From assembly GCF_000374085.1 (NCBI RefSeq), contig NZ_KB893614.1, forward strand, positions 59,744-123,743: a DNA stretch of 64,000 bases, read 5' to 3'. Positions 50,723-58,906 of the stretch are shown piece after piece (the first letter of the stretch is position 1; each line of letters starts with the position of its first letter). The stretch comes from Spirosoma spitsbergense DSM 19989. GTDB lineage: Bacteria > Bacteroidota > Bacteroidia > Cytophagales > Spirosomataceae. The translations under genes and the position numbers were made by a program. The notes beneath the pieces are model-generated. The model was not told where the DNA came from, did no database searches, and saw nothing but the letters and a program-made list of their open reading frames with translations.

Positions 50723-52657
50723 ATGCTCATTACCCCCGGCAGTCTTCTGGCCACCATTAACTCACCTGACGATCTTCGCAAACTTGACAAGTCTCTTTTA
50801 CCTCAGGTTGCCAATGAACTTCGACAGTTTATAATAGACGATGTATCAGTATTCGGTGGCCATTTCGGAGCTAGCCTGGGCGTAGTCGAACTAACGGTGG
50901 CGCTTCATTATGTATTCAACACCCCTGATGATCAGTTGGTTTGGGATGTGGGCCACCAGGCTTATGGCCACAAAATTCTGACGGGTCGGCGAGATACCTT
51001 TCATACCAATCGTTTTTACAAAGGGCTTTCGGGCTTTCCGAAACGGAAAGAAAGTGAGTACGATTCCTTTGGGGTCGGTCACTCCTCTACGTCCATTTCG
51101 GCAGCTTTAGGCATGGCCGTAGCCTCTCAGCTACAGGGCAATATGCAGCGTAATCACATTGCTGTTATCGGCGATGGTGCGCTTACCGCCGGTGAAGCCT
51201 TCGAAGGTATGAATCACGCCGGTGCTACCGATAGTAATCTGCTGATTGTGCTGAACGACAACTGCATGAGCATCGACCCCAACGTGGGTGCTCTGCGGGA
51301 ATATTTGACTGATATCACGACATCGCAGACGTACAATAAAGTAAAAGACGAAGTCTGGAACATTCTGGGTAAAATGGACAAGCTGGGCAAGACCGCCCAG
51401 GATTTGGTGTCGCAGGTTCAGTCGGGCATCAAAAGTTCGTTGCTGGAACAGAGCAATCTGTTCGAGTCGCTGCATTTACGGTACTTTGGCCCTATTGATG
51501 GGCACGACATCGACCATTTAGTGAGCGTCCTGGACGATCTCAAAAACATTCCCGGTCCCAAACTCCTGCACGTGCTAACCGTGAAGGGTAAAGGCTACGG
51601 CCCTGCCGAGAAAGATCAGACGAAGTGGCACGCACCCGGTCTTTTTGATAAAGTGACGGGAGTTATTCAGAAAAAAGTATATGATAGACCCCAGCCGCCC
51701 AAATACCAGGATGTGTTTGGGAATACGCTGGTTGAACTGGCGGAGACAAATCCGCGCATAGTAGGCGTAACACCGGCTATGCCCTCTGGCTCTTCCATGA
51801 ATATCATGATGAAGGCTATGCCCACAAGAGCCTTCGATGTCGGTATTGCAGAACAGCACGCCGTCACATTTTCGGCCGGTATGGCAACGCAGGGTGAGGT
51901 AGTGTTCTGTAATATTTACTCCACATTCATGCAACGGGCCTATGACCAGGTCATTCACGACGTTTGCATTCAGGAACTACCCGTTATTTTCTGTCTGGAT
52001 CGGGCCGGATTTGCCGGCGCTGATGGTCCAACGCACCACGGTGCCTACGATTTGGCCTATATGCGCTGCATCCCAAATATGATCGTAGCAGCTCCCATGG
52101 ATGAACAGGAGTTGCGGAACATGATGTTCACCGCGCAGTCTGATGACGTTCAGCAGGGCAAACAGGCCTTCACTATTCGATACCCACGGGGCGAAGGCGT
52201 AATGCCCGATTGGCGTACGCCATTTGAAAAACAGCTTATTGGTAAAGGTCGTCAGATTGCGGATGGTAAGGATGTGGCCATTCTAACCATCGGCCATATG
52301 GGCAACTATGCGGTTCAGGCTACTCAGTTACTGGCGAAGGAGGGTATCCACCCCGCCCACTTCGATATGCGCTATGTGAAACCATTGGATGAGGAATTAC
52401 TTCATGAGGTTTTCAGCCGCTTCGACCGTGTATTGACCGTTGAAGATGGATGCCTGATGGGCGGCTTCGGCAGCGCAATCATCGAGTTTATGAGCGATCA
52501 TGGCTATGCAGCACGCGTAAAACGACTCGGTATTCCTGATGCCGTTATCGAACACGGGGAACAGATTGAATTACACCGCGAATGCGGATTCGATCCGCCT
52601 GGTATTGCTGATGCAATACGTGAGTTGTTGTTTACAGGCAGGCCGGTACTCGTTTAG
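50723..52657 (+). CDS. dxs: 1-deoxy-D-xylulose-5-phosphate synthase
   Basis: 644 residues, normal length. It condenses pyruvate and glyceraldehyde 3-phosphate to DXP, the first step of the MEP isoprenoid pathway. Thiamine-diphosphate motif VIGDGALTAGEAFEGMNHAG through NDNCMSIDPNVG, His in VWDVGHQAYGHKIL, Glu-containing VGIAEQHAVTFSAGMA, and DRAGFAGADGPTHHGAYDLA are all present, as is the transketolase C-terminal domain. It is monocistronic, with a terminator before lysC. Confidence 0.97.
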   Translation: MLITPGSLLATINSPDDLRKLDKSLLPQVANELRQFIIDDVSVFGGHFGASLGVVELTVALHYVFNTPDDQLVWDVGHQAYGHKILTGRRDTFHTNRFYKGLSGFPKRKESEYDSFGVGHSSTSISAALGMAVASQLQGNMQRNHIAVIGDGALTAGEAFEGMNHAGATDSNLLIVLNDNCMSIDPNVGALREYLTDITTSQTYNKVKDEVWNILGKMDKLGKTAQDLVSQVQSGIKSSLLEQSNLFESLHLRYFGPIDGHDIDHLVSVLDDLKNIPGPKLLHVLTVKGKGYGPAEKDQTKWHAPGLFDKVTGVIQKKVYDRPQPPKYQDVFGNTLVELAETNPRIVGVTPAMPSGSSMNIMMKAMPTRAFDVGIAEQHAVTFSAGMATQGEVVFCNIYSTFMQRAYDQVIHDVCIQELPVIFCLDRAGFAGADGPTHHGAYDLAYMRCIPNMIVAAPMDEQELRNMMFTAQSDDVQQGKQAFTIRYPRGEGVMPDWRTPFEKQLIGKGRQIADGKDVAILTIGHMGNYAVQATQLLAKEGIHPAHFDMRYVKPLDEELLHEVFSRFDRVLTVEDGCLMGGFGSAIIEFMSDHGYAARVKRLGIPDAVIEHGEQIELHRECGFDPPGIADAIRELLFTGRPVLV

Positions 52658-52672
52658 TAACCTGATTTTTTT

Positions 52673-52736
52673 GACAGGATTGCCAGATCAACAGGCTAAT
52701 AACCTGCTCTGATACACGGGCAATCCTGTCTTTTTT
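52673..52736 (+). terminator. Terminator after dxs
   Basis: GACAGGATTGCC (52673-52684) and GGCAATCCTGTC (52719-52730) form a 12-bp stem with an internal hairpin in the long loop, followed by TTTTTT. The stem base is only 12 bp before the aspartate kinase ATG at 52742, so that gene is read from a separate start or by read-through. Confidence 0.85.
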
Positions 52737-52741
52737 ATGGT

Positions 52742-54001
52742 ATGAGAGTTTTTAAATTTGGTGGCGCTTCCGTTAAAGATGCTAATGGTATTCGAAATGT
52801 AGCGGATATCATTAAAGCCCAATGCCCCAACGAGGTCGTTGTCATATCGGCGATGGGTAAAACGACAAATGCCCTGGAAGAACTCGTTGCGGCTTGTATA
52901 AATCAGCAACCAGATCGCATTCGGGCAGTCCTGTCAACAATAAAAGAATATCATAGTGCAATCATGAATGAACTGGAAGGCGACTTCAGTGCCGTTCATG
53001 AAACGTTCAGCTTTCTCGAAGAGTATGTAACGACAAAGTCTGTCGGCTCGTACAATGAAACCTATGACCAGGTTGTCTCAGCAGGTGAAATCCTGTCTAC
53101 CCAAATCATTGTCGCTTATTTGCAGGCGCAGTATGTTCCCGTGACGTGGTTCGACGCCCGGCAACTCATCCGTACCGATACGAATTTTCGGGAAGGGCGG
53201 GTCGACTGGCAGGAGACAGCCCTGCGTATTAGCCAGGCCATAGTTGGTAAAGGAGTAAAGTTAACCCAGGGCTTTATTGGTCAGTCGGCCGATGGACGAA
53301 CCGTAACTCTGGGTCGCGATGGTTCAGATTATACAGCAGCTATTTTCGCCTATTGCCTGAATGCGCAGAGTGTTACCATCTGGAAAGATGTTCCTGGTGT
53401 ACTCAACGCTGACCCTAAATGGTTTGATGAAACGGTTCTACTGGAAACTATAACCTACCAGGATGCTATTGAACTGGCTTATTATGGGGCAACGGTTATT
53501 CACCCTAAAACCATCAAGCCTATTCAGAACAAGGGTATTCCGTTACATGTACGGTCATTTTTGACCCCTGATGCACCAGGCACTACTATTGGTAATTTCA
53601 AGCAACATCTACTAACGCCCTCCTTTATTTTCAAGGTAAATCAGGTACTAATTTCTCTCCACCCAAACGATTTTTCGTTCATTGCAGAAGATAACCTGAG
53701 CCATATTTTCGGTCGGTTTGCTATGGCTGGGGTAAAAATCAACCTTATGCAAAACACCGCTATCAGTTTTTCGGTCGTTGTCGATAATGATCCCGACAGC
53801 ATCCCCCGCCTGCTAAGTCAATTGAAGAATGACTTTCGTGTTAGCTACAACGAGAACCTGGAATTGATCACGATTCGTTACTACGATCAGGCTACCATTG
53901 ATCGGGTGCTCGTTCACAAAAAGTTGTTGCTGGAACAGAAAAGTCGGTATACCGTACAGTTAGTCGTCAGGGATGGCTCGCAGGGGCAACGATCTTTTTA
54001 G
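52742..54001 (+). CDS. lysC: Aspartate kinase (monofunctional)
   Basis: 419 residues. Kinase core: KFGGASVKDANGIRNVADII, VVISAMGKTTNALEEL, GRDGSDYTAAIFAYCLN, WKDVPGVLNADPKWF and TVIHPKTIKPIQNKGIPLHV. The C-terminal region (about residues 295-410) holds ACT-type regulatory elements (FSFIAEDNLSHIFGRFAMAG). It catalyses the first step of lysine, threonine and methionine synthesis. There is no fused homoserine dehydrogenase. It starts just after the dxs terminator. Confidence 0.93.
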   Translation: MRVFKFGGASVKDANGIRNVADIIKAQCPNEVVVISAMGKTTNALEELVAACINQQPDRIRAVLSTIKEYHSAIMNELEGDFSAVHETFSFLEEYVTTKSVGSYNETYDQVVSAGEILSTQIIVAYLQAQYVPVTWFDARQLIRTDTNFREGRVDWQETALRISQAIVGKGVKLTQGFIGQSADGRTVTLGRDGSDYTAAIFAYCLNAQSVTIWKDVPGVLNADPKWFDETVLLETITYQDAIELAYYGATVIHPKTIKPIQNKGIPLHVRSFLTPDAPGTTIGNFKQHLLTPSFIFKVNQVLISLHPNDFSFIAEDNLSHIFGRFAMAGVKINLMQNTAISFSVVVDNDPDSIPRLLSQLKNDFRVSYNENLELITIRYYDQATIDRVLVHKKLLLEQKSRYTVQLVVRDGSQGQRSF

Positions 54002-54022
54002 CCGTAATAAATTCGCTTACCT

Positions 54023-54030
54023 TATCTTTG
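54023..54030 (+). promoter_or_regulatory. -7 box of the class IV aminotransferase gene
   Basis: TATCTTTG, an exact TAnnTTTG match, lies 25 bp before the ATG at 54056. A T-run about 21 nt upstream may be the -33 region. It suggests that the aminotransferase gene is transcribed separately from the kinase. Confidence 0.55.
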
Positions 54031-54055
54031 ACTTCGGATAAATCAAAGCCATTTT

Positions 54056-54877
54056 ATGCATTACGGGTATCTAAATGGCGTTATTGCGCCCACAGATCAA
54101 CTCACTATCGGTATAACCGACCTCAGTCTGCTTCGGGGCTATGGCCTGTTCGATTACTTTCTGACCTACAATGGACGCCCCTTTCAATGGGACTGGTACT
54201 GGGAGCGGTTCCAGAATTCGGCTACCCGGATGCATTTACCCTTGCCCTTGAGCAAGGAAGATACGTACAGCATCCTGATGGATCTGATTGAGCGCAGTGG
54301 CGGAGTTGACGTTGCGTTTCGATTCGTGATGACTGGTGGTTACTCCGCCGATAGTATTACGATTGAACGTCCTAACCTGCTCATCCTAACCGAGTCTATT
54401 CATCCTGTGTCACCCGTTCAATACGAACAGGGAATCAACATAATCCTGGACGAATATGTCCGGGAGATGGCTGAAGTAAAAAGTACGGACTACAAACGAG
54501 TCATTTTATTGGCTCAGGCTATCCGTTCGGCGGGAGCTTCGGATGTATTGTACCAGAAAGATGGAGAAATCAGCGAGCTAAGCCGAAGTAATTTTTTCCT
54601 GGTTCAGGGGAATCGGCTTATCACGCCCAACCGACATATTCTGCATGGTATTACCCGCCGAACTATTCTTCAGCTGGCACAGGCCGATTTCCAGATTGAA
54701 GAGCGCCCCGTGCTTCTCTCTGAACTTTATGATGCCAGTGAAGCCTTTACAACCAGTTCGACCAAAAAAGTCTTGCCTATCGTGCAAATCGGGGATTTAA
54801 CCATCGGAGATGGGCAGGTAGGGCCAACATCAAGATTCCTGCTTCAGCGATTCAACGATCTGATTGAGACCTGGTAG
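54056..54877 (+). CDS. Class IV PLP-dependent aminotransferase
   Basis: 273 residues of the fold-type IV aminotransferase family that includes branched-chain aminotransferase, D-amino-acid aminotransferase and aminodeoxychorismate lyase. Key elements are MHYGYLNGVIAPTDQLTIGI with DLSLLRGYGLFDYFLTYNG, the catalytic Lys in STDYKRVILLAQAIRS, SELSRSNFFLVQGNRLITP, NRHILHGITRRTIL and the C-terminal EAFTTSSTKKVLPIVQIGD. Exact substrate is not decided. Its 3' end overlaps the minus-strand bioD gene by 48 bp. Confidence 0.88.
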   Translation: MHYGYLNGVIAPTDQLTIGITDLSLLRGYGLFDYFLTYNGRPFQWDWYWERFQNSATRMHLPLPLSKEDTYSILMDLIERSGGVDVAFRFVMTGGYSADSITIERPNLLILTESIHPVSPVQYEQGINIILDEYVREMAEVKSTDYKRVILLAQAIRSAGASDVLYQKDGEISELSRSNFFLVQGNRLITPNRHILHGITRRTILQLAQADFQIEERPVLLSELYDASEAFTTSSTKKVLPIVQIGDLTIGDGQVGPTSRFLLQRFNDLIETW

Positions 54878-55480
54878 CAACATATCTGCGTAGCGACGTA
54901 TTATTTCGGGCGTTATGCGTTGCTCCTGCCCTATTCGCCCCACGCAGGGTAAACCCGTATAATTCAGGATAAATGATTCGGTAGATGCTACGGTTCGGCC
55001 ATTGAACAGAATACCCAGCAACGGAATATTTCGCGTCCGGCAGGCATCAACGGATAGTAGCGTGTGATTGATACTACCCAGATAGTTCTGTGATACCAGC
55101 ACAACCGGCAAACTCAGTTCCTCAACCAAATCAATGTTTAGCTGGTGGTTATTGAGTGGAACCATCAGGCCACCCGCCAGCTCAATAACCAGCGAATTGT
55201 CCGTTTTTGGCGCTTCAAGCCGGTCTAACTCAATTGTGATGTTATCAATCTCAGCTGCGGCATGTGGTGACAGAGGCTGGGTGAGTCGATAGGCTTCCGG
55301 GTGAAACCGCGAAACAGGATTACGAATCAGTCTTTTCACGGCGTCTGTATCCGAGTCGTCCAGTCCACCCGACTGAATAGGCTTCCAGTAATCGGCCTGA
55401 AGGGCTTCTACCAATACGGCCGACACCACCGTTTTACCAATTTCCGTACCGATTCCGGCAACAATAATATGAGTAGGCAT
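54830..55480 (-). CDS. bioD: Dethiobiotin synthetase
   Basis: 216 residues. The P-loop is in HIIVAGIGTEIGKTVVSAVL; Thr and Lys bind ATP and the substrate diaminopelargonic acid. Other elements are the KPIQSGGLDDSDTDAV region, EIDNITIELDRLEAPKTDNS, VIELAGGLMVPLN and LVSQNYLGSINHTLL. It closes the ureido ring in biotin synthesis. No other bio gene is seen nearby. The 3' 48 bp are antisense to the aminotransferase gene. A terminator-like hairpin precedes its start. Confidence 0.93.
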   Translation of the reverse strand: MPTHIIVAGIGTEIGKTVVSAVLVEALQADYWKPIQSGGLDDSDTDAVKRLIRNPVSRFHPEAYRLTQPLSPHAAAEIDNITIELDRLEAPKTDNSLVIELAGGLMVPLNNHQLNIDLVEELSLPVVLVSQNYLGSINHTLLSVDACRTRNIPLLGILFNGRTVASTESFILNYTGLPCVGRIGQEQRITPEIIRRYADMLLPGLNQIVESLKQES

Positions 55481-55505
55481 GCAAGTAGTTTAGACAAGCA
55501 CAAAA

Positions 55506-55531
55506 AAAGCCCGACTAGGTAGCCGGGCTTT
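55506..55531 (-). terminator. Terminator-like hairpin in front of bioD
   Basis: On the minus strand AAAGCCCG and CGGGCTTT form an 8-bp stem with a 10-nt loop followed by T7, about 25 nt upstream of the bioD ATG at 55480. A TACAATTG box on the minus strand at about 55547-55540, one base off the -7 consensus, lies upstream of it. This makes it a candidate attenuator. Confidence 0.65.
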
Positions 55532-55643
55532 GATTAGCGCAATTGTAGGTAAAACGCCACTAGGTTAATTTTAGTTTATGCAATGAAAAATAGTTAAATA
55601 GTTTTTCATTATAATCTCATCATTGATAGAAGCATCATTTTCA

Positions 55644-55994
55644 ATGGCAAAATCCGCCGTTTTACGTCCTTCGGGACGAATCATTTACGAAGTCACGATC
55701 CAGCATATAGGGTCGTTAGCCTCCCTGCGGCAGCGCGAACCAACGATAATTTTCTTCTCGAACCTGCGAAAAGCCGTTGATGCCATCACGGCGGAGTTAG
55801 CTCTCAACAACTGGCCACCACGGGTAAACTACACTGCCGTTTACCGGGGCGTTAAGGAACGGGCTTTCTACAGTTGCGATTTCAACGTGGCCGGAGCGCG
55901 TATCTTTCGGATTAAAGTCACGCCCAGAATTCTCAATCCGGCACTGCCCCGGTTGGGAATCGACGAAAACCCCACCGATACCGGGAAGCCCTGA
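55644..55994 (+). CDS. Small protein of unknown function
   Basis: 116 residues from the ATG at 55644; an earlier in-frame TTG at 55623 is less likely. I recognise no domain. The sequence has an N-terminal strand pair (SGRIIYEVTIQHIG), a helix (LRKAVDAITAELALNNWPPR) and a second beta part (TAVYRGVKERAFYSCDFNVA, ARIFRIKVTP), then a Pro-rich tail. There is no signal peptide or membrane helix. It lies between bioD and nadC but on the opposite strand to both. Confidence 0.65.
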   Translation: MAKSAVLRPSGRIIYEVTIQHIGSLASLRQREPTIIFFSNLRKAVDAITAELALNNWPPRVNYTAVYRGVKERAFYSCDFNVAGARIFRIKVTPRILNPALPRLGIDENPTDTGKP

Positions 55995-56019
55995 AAAGAA
56001 ATCAGATTTACAATTGGAT

Positions 56020-56853
56020 TCAGTAAGCCTTCAAACTTAAATCCAGGCTCTTGATCTGATGAGTCAGCGCGCCGGACGAAATGTAGTCTACCCCCGTTTC
56101 GGCGTAGGCCCGCAGGTTCGTTTCATCAATACCGCCCGATGCTTCGGTGATGAACCGTTTGTCAATAAGCCGAACCATATCGCGAATACCATCGGGTGTG
56201 AAGTTGTCCAGCAGTATTACGTCTATCTGACCCACGCGGAGCACCTCTTCTACCTCGGCCCGATTGCGGGTTTCTACCTCGATACGTAGTGTCCGCCCGG
56301 TTTCTTTCAGGTAAGCCACGGCCTTGGTGATGGCCGCTTCAATACTTCCGGCATAATCGACGTGGTTATCTTTTATGAGGATCATGTCGTACAGACCAAA
56401 TCGGTGGTTGACGGCTCCTCCTATTTTAGTCGCCATTTTCTCGCAGATACGAAAGTTCGGAGTCGTTTTACGGGTGTCCAATAGCTTTGCCCTTGTCCCT
56501 TCCAGCAAATTGACTAGTTCGCGAGTATGGGTAGCTATACCGCTCATGCGCTGCATGCAGTTGAGCACCAGTCGCTCGGCGGTGAGAATGTTGCGGGCGT
56601 TACCGCTTACAGTTAGTACGATGTCGCCAGGTTTGATTGTTGCCCCGTCCTGCATTAGTACATCGACGACAAAATTGGGGTCTACTTCGGCAAAAATAGC
56701 TTTTGCTACATCGACACCAGCCAGGATACCGGCTTCTTTAACCAGCAATCGGGCTCTTTTTTGCGCATCAGCCGGTATTGTCGACAGGGAAGTATGGTCG
56801 CCATCGCCGACATCTTCGGCCAGGGCTAATTGAATAAATTCGTGTAAGTTCAT
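56020..56853 (-). CDS. nadC: Nicotinate-nucleotide pyrophosphorylase (quinolinate phosphoribosyltransferase)
   Basis: 277 residues. Typical QPRTase: VGDGDHTSLSTIPADAQKRA, LNCMQRMSGIATHTRELVNL, LDTRKTTPNFRICEKMATKI, GGAVNHRFGLYDMILIKDNH, RIEVETRNRAEVEEVLRVGQ and DVILLDNFTPDGIRD. It makes nicotinate mononucleotide from quinolinate, the last committed step of de novo NAD synthesis. A TAACTTGC box lies on the minus strand near the start. No other nad gene is adjacent. Confidence 0.96.
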   Translation of the reverse strand: MNLHEFIQLALAEDVGDGDHTSLSTIPADAQKRARLLVKEAGILAGVDVAKAIFAEVDPNFVVDVLMQDGATIKPGDIVLTVSGNARNILTAERLVLNCMQRMSGIATHTRELVNLLEGTRAKLLDTRKTTPNFRICEKMATKIGGAVNHRFGLYDMILIKDNHVDYAGSIEAAITKAVAYLKETGRTLRIEVETRNRAEVEEVLRVGQIDVILLDNFTPDGIRDMVRLIDKRFITEASGGIDETNLRAYAETGVDYISSGALTHQIKSLDLSLKAY

Positions 56854-56934
56854 AGGCGCAAGTTATGCGTTTCTTACAAACCAACTGGTTGAGAGGCTAT
56901 AGGTTTTGTCGGGTTGGTGGTAAAGAACAGTAGT

Positions 56935-58251
56935 TCAGTTGATCAATTGGGAACTCAACGCGTCTCTTAATTCATCAGGACGTATGTTTCTGGCGATGAT
57001 CGTTCCGTTTGGACTAATGAGCACGGAAGTCGGTAGACCTGTAACATGATACCGCTCGAACAGTTGATTGGTGTCATTAGAAATAACCTGAGGCCAGCGT
57101 AAGGGAGATTTTACCATAAACGTTTTGAGCCGTTTGGGAGAGTCCAACGTAATACCAATGAATGCTACCTTATCCGTATCCACTTTCCTGTAAATGTTCA
57201 CCAGAGCAGGCATATCCTGAACACAGCCCTTACAGCCGGTTCCCCAAAAGTCAATGTAGACGTACTTACCCCGGTAGTTACCCAGATCGACAGTACGACC
57301 CGTCAAGAAATCGCGCCCGGCAAAAGGTTGAAACGAATTACCAACCTGTAAGCTATAGGGCTGCTTTTTCCCATCAGCAGGCTCCAGTTCCAGCCAGTTA
57401 TTGAACACATCCACACCTTTATTCCTGTATTTCGACCCGCCAATAGCAACCACGTCGTCAATCTCAATCAAGTCTTTATCCTCTATTTTTCCCGAGAAAA
57501 ACAGTGAAGAAGGGTCAACTAATCTGGTCTTCTCAAAATCAGGTGTAGTAAAGCCAGACGCCAGTGTAAGCTGGTATTCTTTATTTCCCTTTTTGAGCGT
57601 AGTGGTTGCGTATTGAGGAAAGTTATACAGCAGTTCGCTACCATACATTTTCACCACCATTGGCAGTTCAGCAGGTTGCACCACGCCTTTCTGGTAAATT
57701 TCGTATTGAATCCGGAGCGGCTTATCGTACTGGTAAGGATCTTTCGGATCAATAGTTTTCGGGTGAATAGTGGCTTCGTCACTAAAATCAAGGTTGTTAT
57801 TCGTATCCACCTTGACCACCCATTTCCCGCTTTTCTCATCGAAGCCCCGGATTACGTAAATGTAGCACCTGATTGGTTTTTTAGATACCCGGTTAGTATC
57901 TGGAAACAAATGCCAGTCCTTTTGTAACCCCTGATAATCAGTTAGGTTAATATTCCCTACAATGAAATTCTGATATACAAACTGATTATTATTCAGTATT
58001 ACATAGGAAACACTTGTTCTCGACCATGACTTGGGTATTCCATTTACGGAGAGATACGTTTTACACCAAACGGGCGAGTCTTTAGTGGAATTTCTAACGA
58101 ATGAAAAGCCGGGATGGAATGGTCCGTACCCTTCTTTGAGTTGGATAGGGAGAAAAGCAGTCGTTTCAATCTGGTTCTGGGGTTGGGTACAGGCATGTAC
58201 CAAGAGGACGCTTGAAAGCAGTATCCAGACCGAGTTTTTCAGGATCTTCAT
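56935..58251 (-). CDS. TlpA-like thioredoxin-fold lipoprotein
   Basis: 438 residues. The signal peptide ends in a lipobox with Cys21 (LLVHAC), so it is a lipoprotein. The first 310 residues are a beta-rich domain of unknown type, common in Bacteroidota TlpA-like proteins. The C-terminal thioredoxin fold has the CxxC at residues 340-343 (FWGTGCKGCVQDMP), then FIGITLDSPKRLKTFMV and the cis-Pro region VTGLPTSVLISPNG. It probably reduces or oxidises exported thiols. It is transcribed alone, opposite to the small membrane protein gene. Confidence 0.88.
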   Translation of the reverse strand: MKILKNSVWILLSSVLLVHACTQPQNQIETTAFLPIQLKEGYGPFHPGFSFVRNSTKDSPVWCKTYLSVNGIPKSWSRTSVSYVILNNNQFVYQNFIVGNINLTDYQGLQKDWHLFPDTNRVSKKPIRCYIYVIRGFDEKSGKWVVKVDTNNNLDFSDEATIHPKTIDPKDPYQYDKPLRIQYEIYQKGVVQPAELPMVVKMYGSELLYNFPQYATTTLKKGNKEYQLTLASGFTTPDFEKTRLVDPSSLFFSGKIEDKDLIEIDDVVAIGGSKYRNKGVDVFNNWLELEPADGKKQPYSLQVGNSFQPFAGRDFLTGRTVDLGNYRGKYVYIDFWGTGCKGCVQDMPALVNIYRKVDTDKVAFIGITLDSPKRLKTFMVKSPLRWPQVISNDTNQLFERYHVTGLPTSVLISPNGTIIARNIRPDELRDALSSQLIN

Positions 58252-58400
58252 GTGCTGAGAATTGATTATACAAGCTCGTCAGGCATCCAGGCAGAATAAG
58301 AATCTAATTTAGTCAACTATACGGATATGTGATACCCTCTCCGTCCAAATTTGCATTCCTCCGAAATTGGTACGAAATTTGTCCTCCGCAAAGGAAATAT

Positions 58401-58781
58401 ATGAAGCAACCGCGTGTCATACAACGCTTTTCGAGCCTGATGCTGGCTTCTTTACTGCTCTTTATGGCAGTTTGGGGGTACGGCAGCATAGCGCAGCAAC
58501 AAACGCTGGCGGCCAGGAAAGTAGTAGCCGAACATGCTAAATCCGGAAAAGCGGATAGTTCAAAGGAAACTCAACTGAGTACGGCCCAGTTTGACGCTGT
58601 TGTTACGCCGGCGGTCCAGCTAGGCGATTCGGGGCAGTCTGCATTTTTGCTACCAGCCCCCACACTGGTTATTTTATTGCTGTTGAGCGTTGCCCTGCTC
58701 CGGCACTTTACGCTCCCCCATTTTTATTTCTCTTATTTCAGGCACGTATTCGGGCATCATATCGCCACGAATGCGCCCTAA
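58401..58781 (+). CDS. Small membrane protein upstream of secDF
   Basis: 127 residues from the ATG at 58401. Two hydrophobic stretches, an N-terminal signal-anchor-like one (LMLASLLLFMAVWGYGSIAQ) and a C-terminal helix (FLLPAPTLVILLLLSVALLR), flank a 50-residue polar region. A His-rich end (FTLPHFYFSYFRHVFGHHIA) follows. I do not recognise it. It precedes secDF by 125 bp on the same strand, so they may be linked. An AAAGGAAA lies just before the ATG. A -7-like CAAATTTG is at about 58346. Confidence 0.65.
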   Translation: MKQPRVIQRFSSLMLASLLLFMAVWGYGSIAQQQTLAARKVVAEHAKSGKADSSKETQLSTAQFDAVVTPAVQLGDSGQSAFLLPAPTLVILLLLSVALLRHFTLPHFYFSYFRHVFGHHIATNAP

Positions 58782-58906
58782 CACGTAGCCGGGCTGGGTT
58801 GTCCAGCCTGCGTTTTACCGCCCGTTCCTCTTCAGCGTCAGTCTGTTGAGTCTCTTTTTAGTTTATCCTACATTTTCCCAAAGCAGGCAACTGCCTGTTT
58901 CAACCA

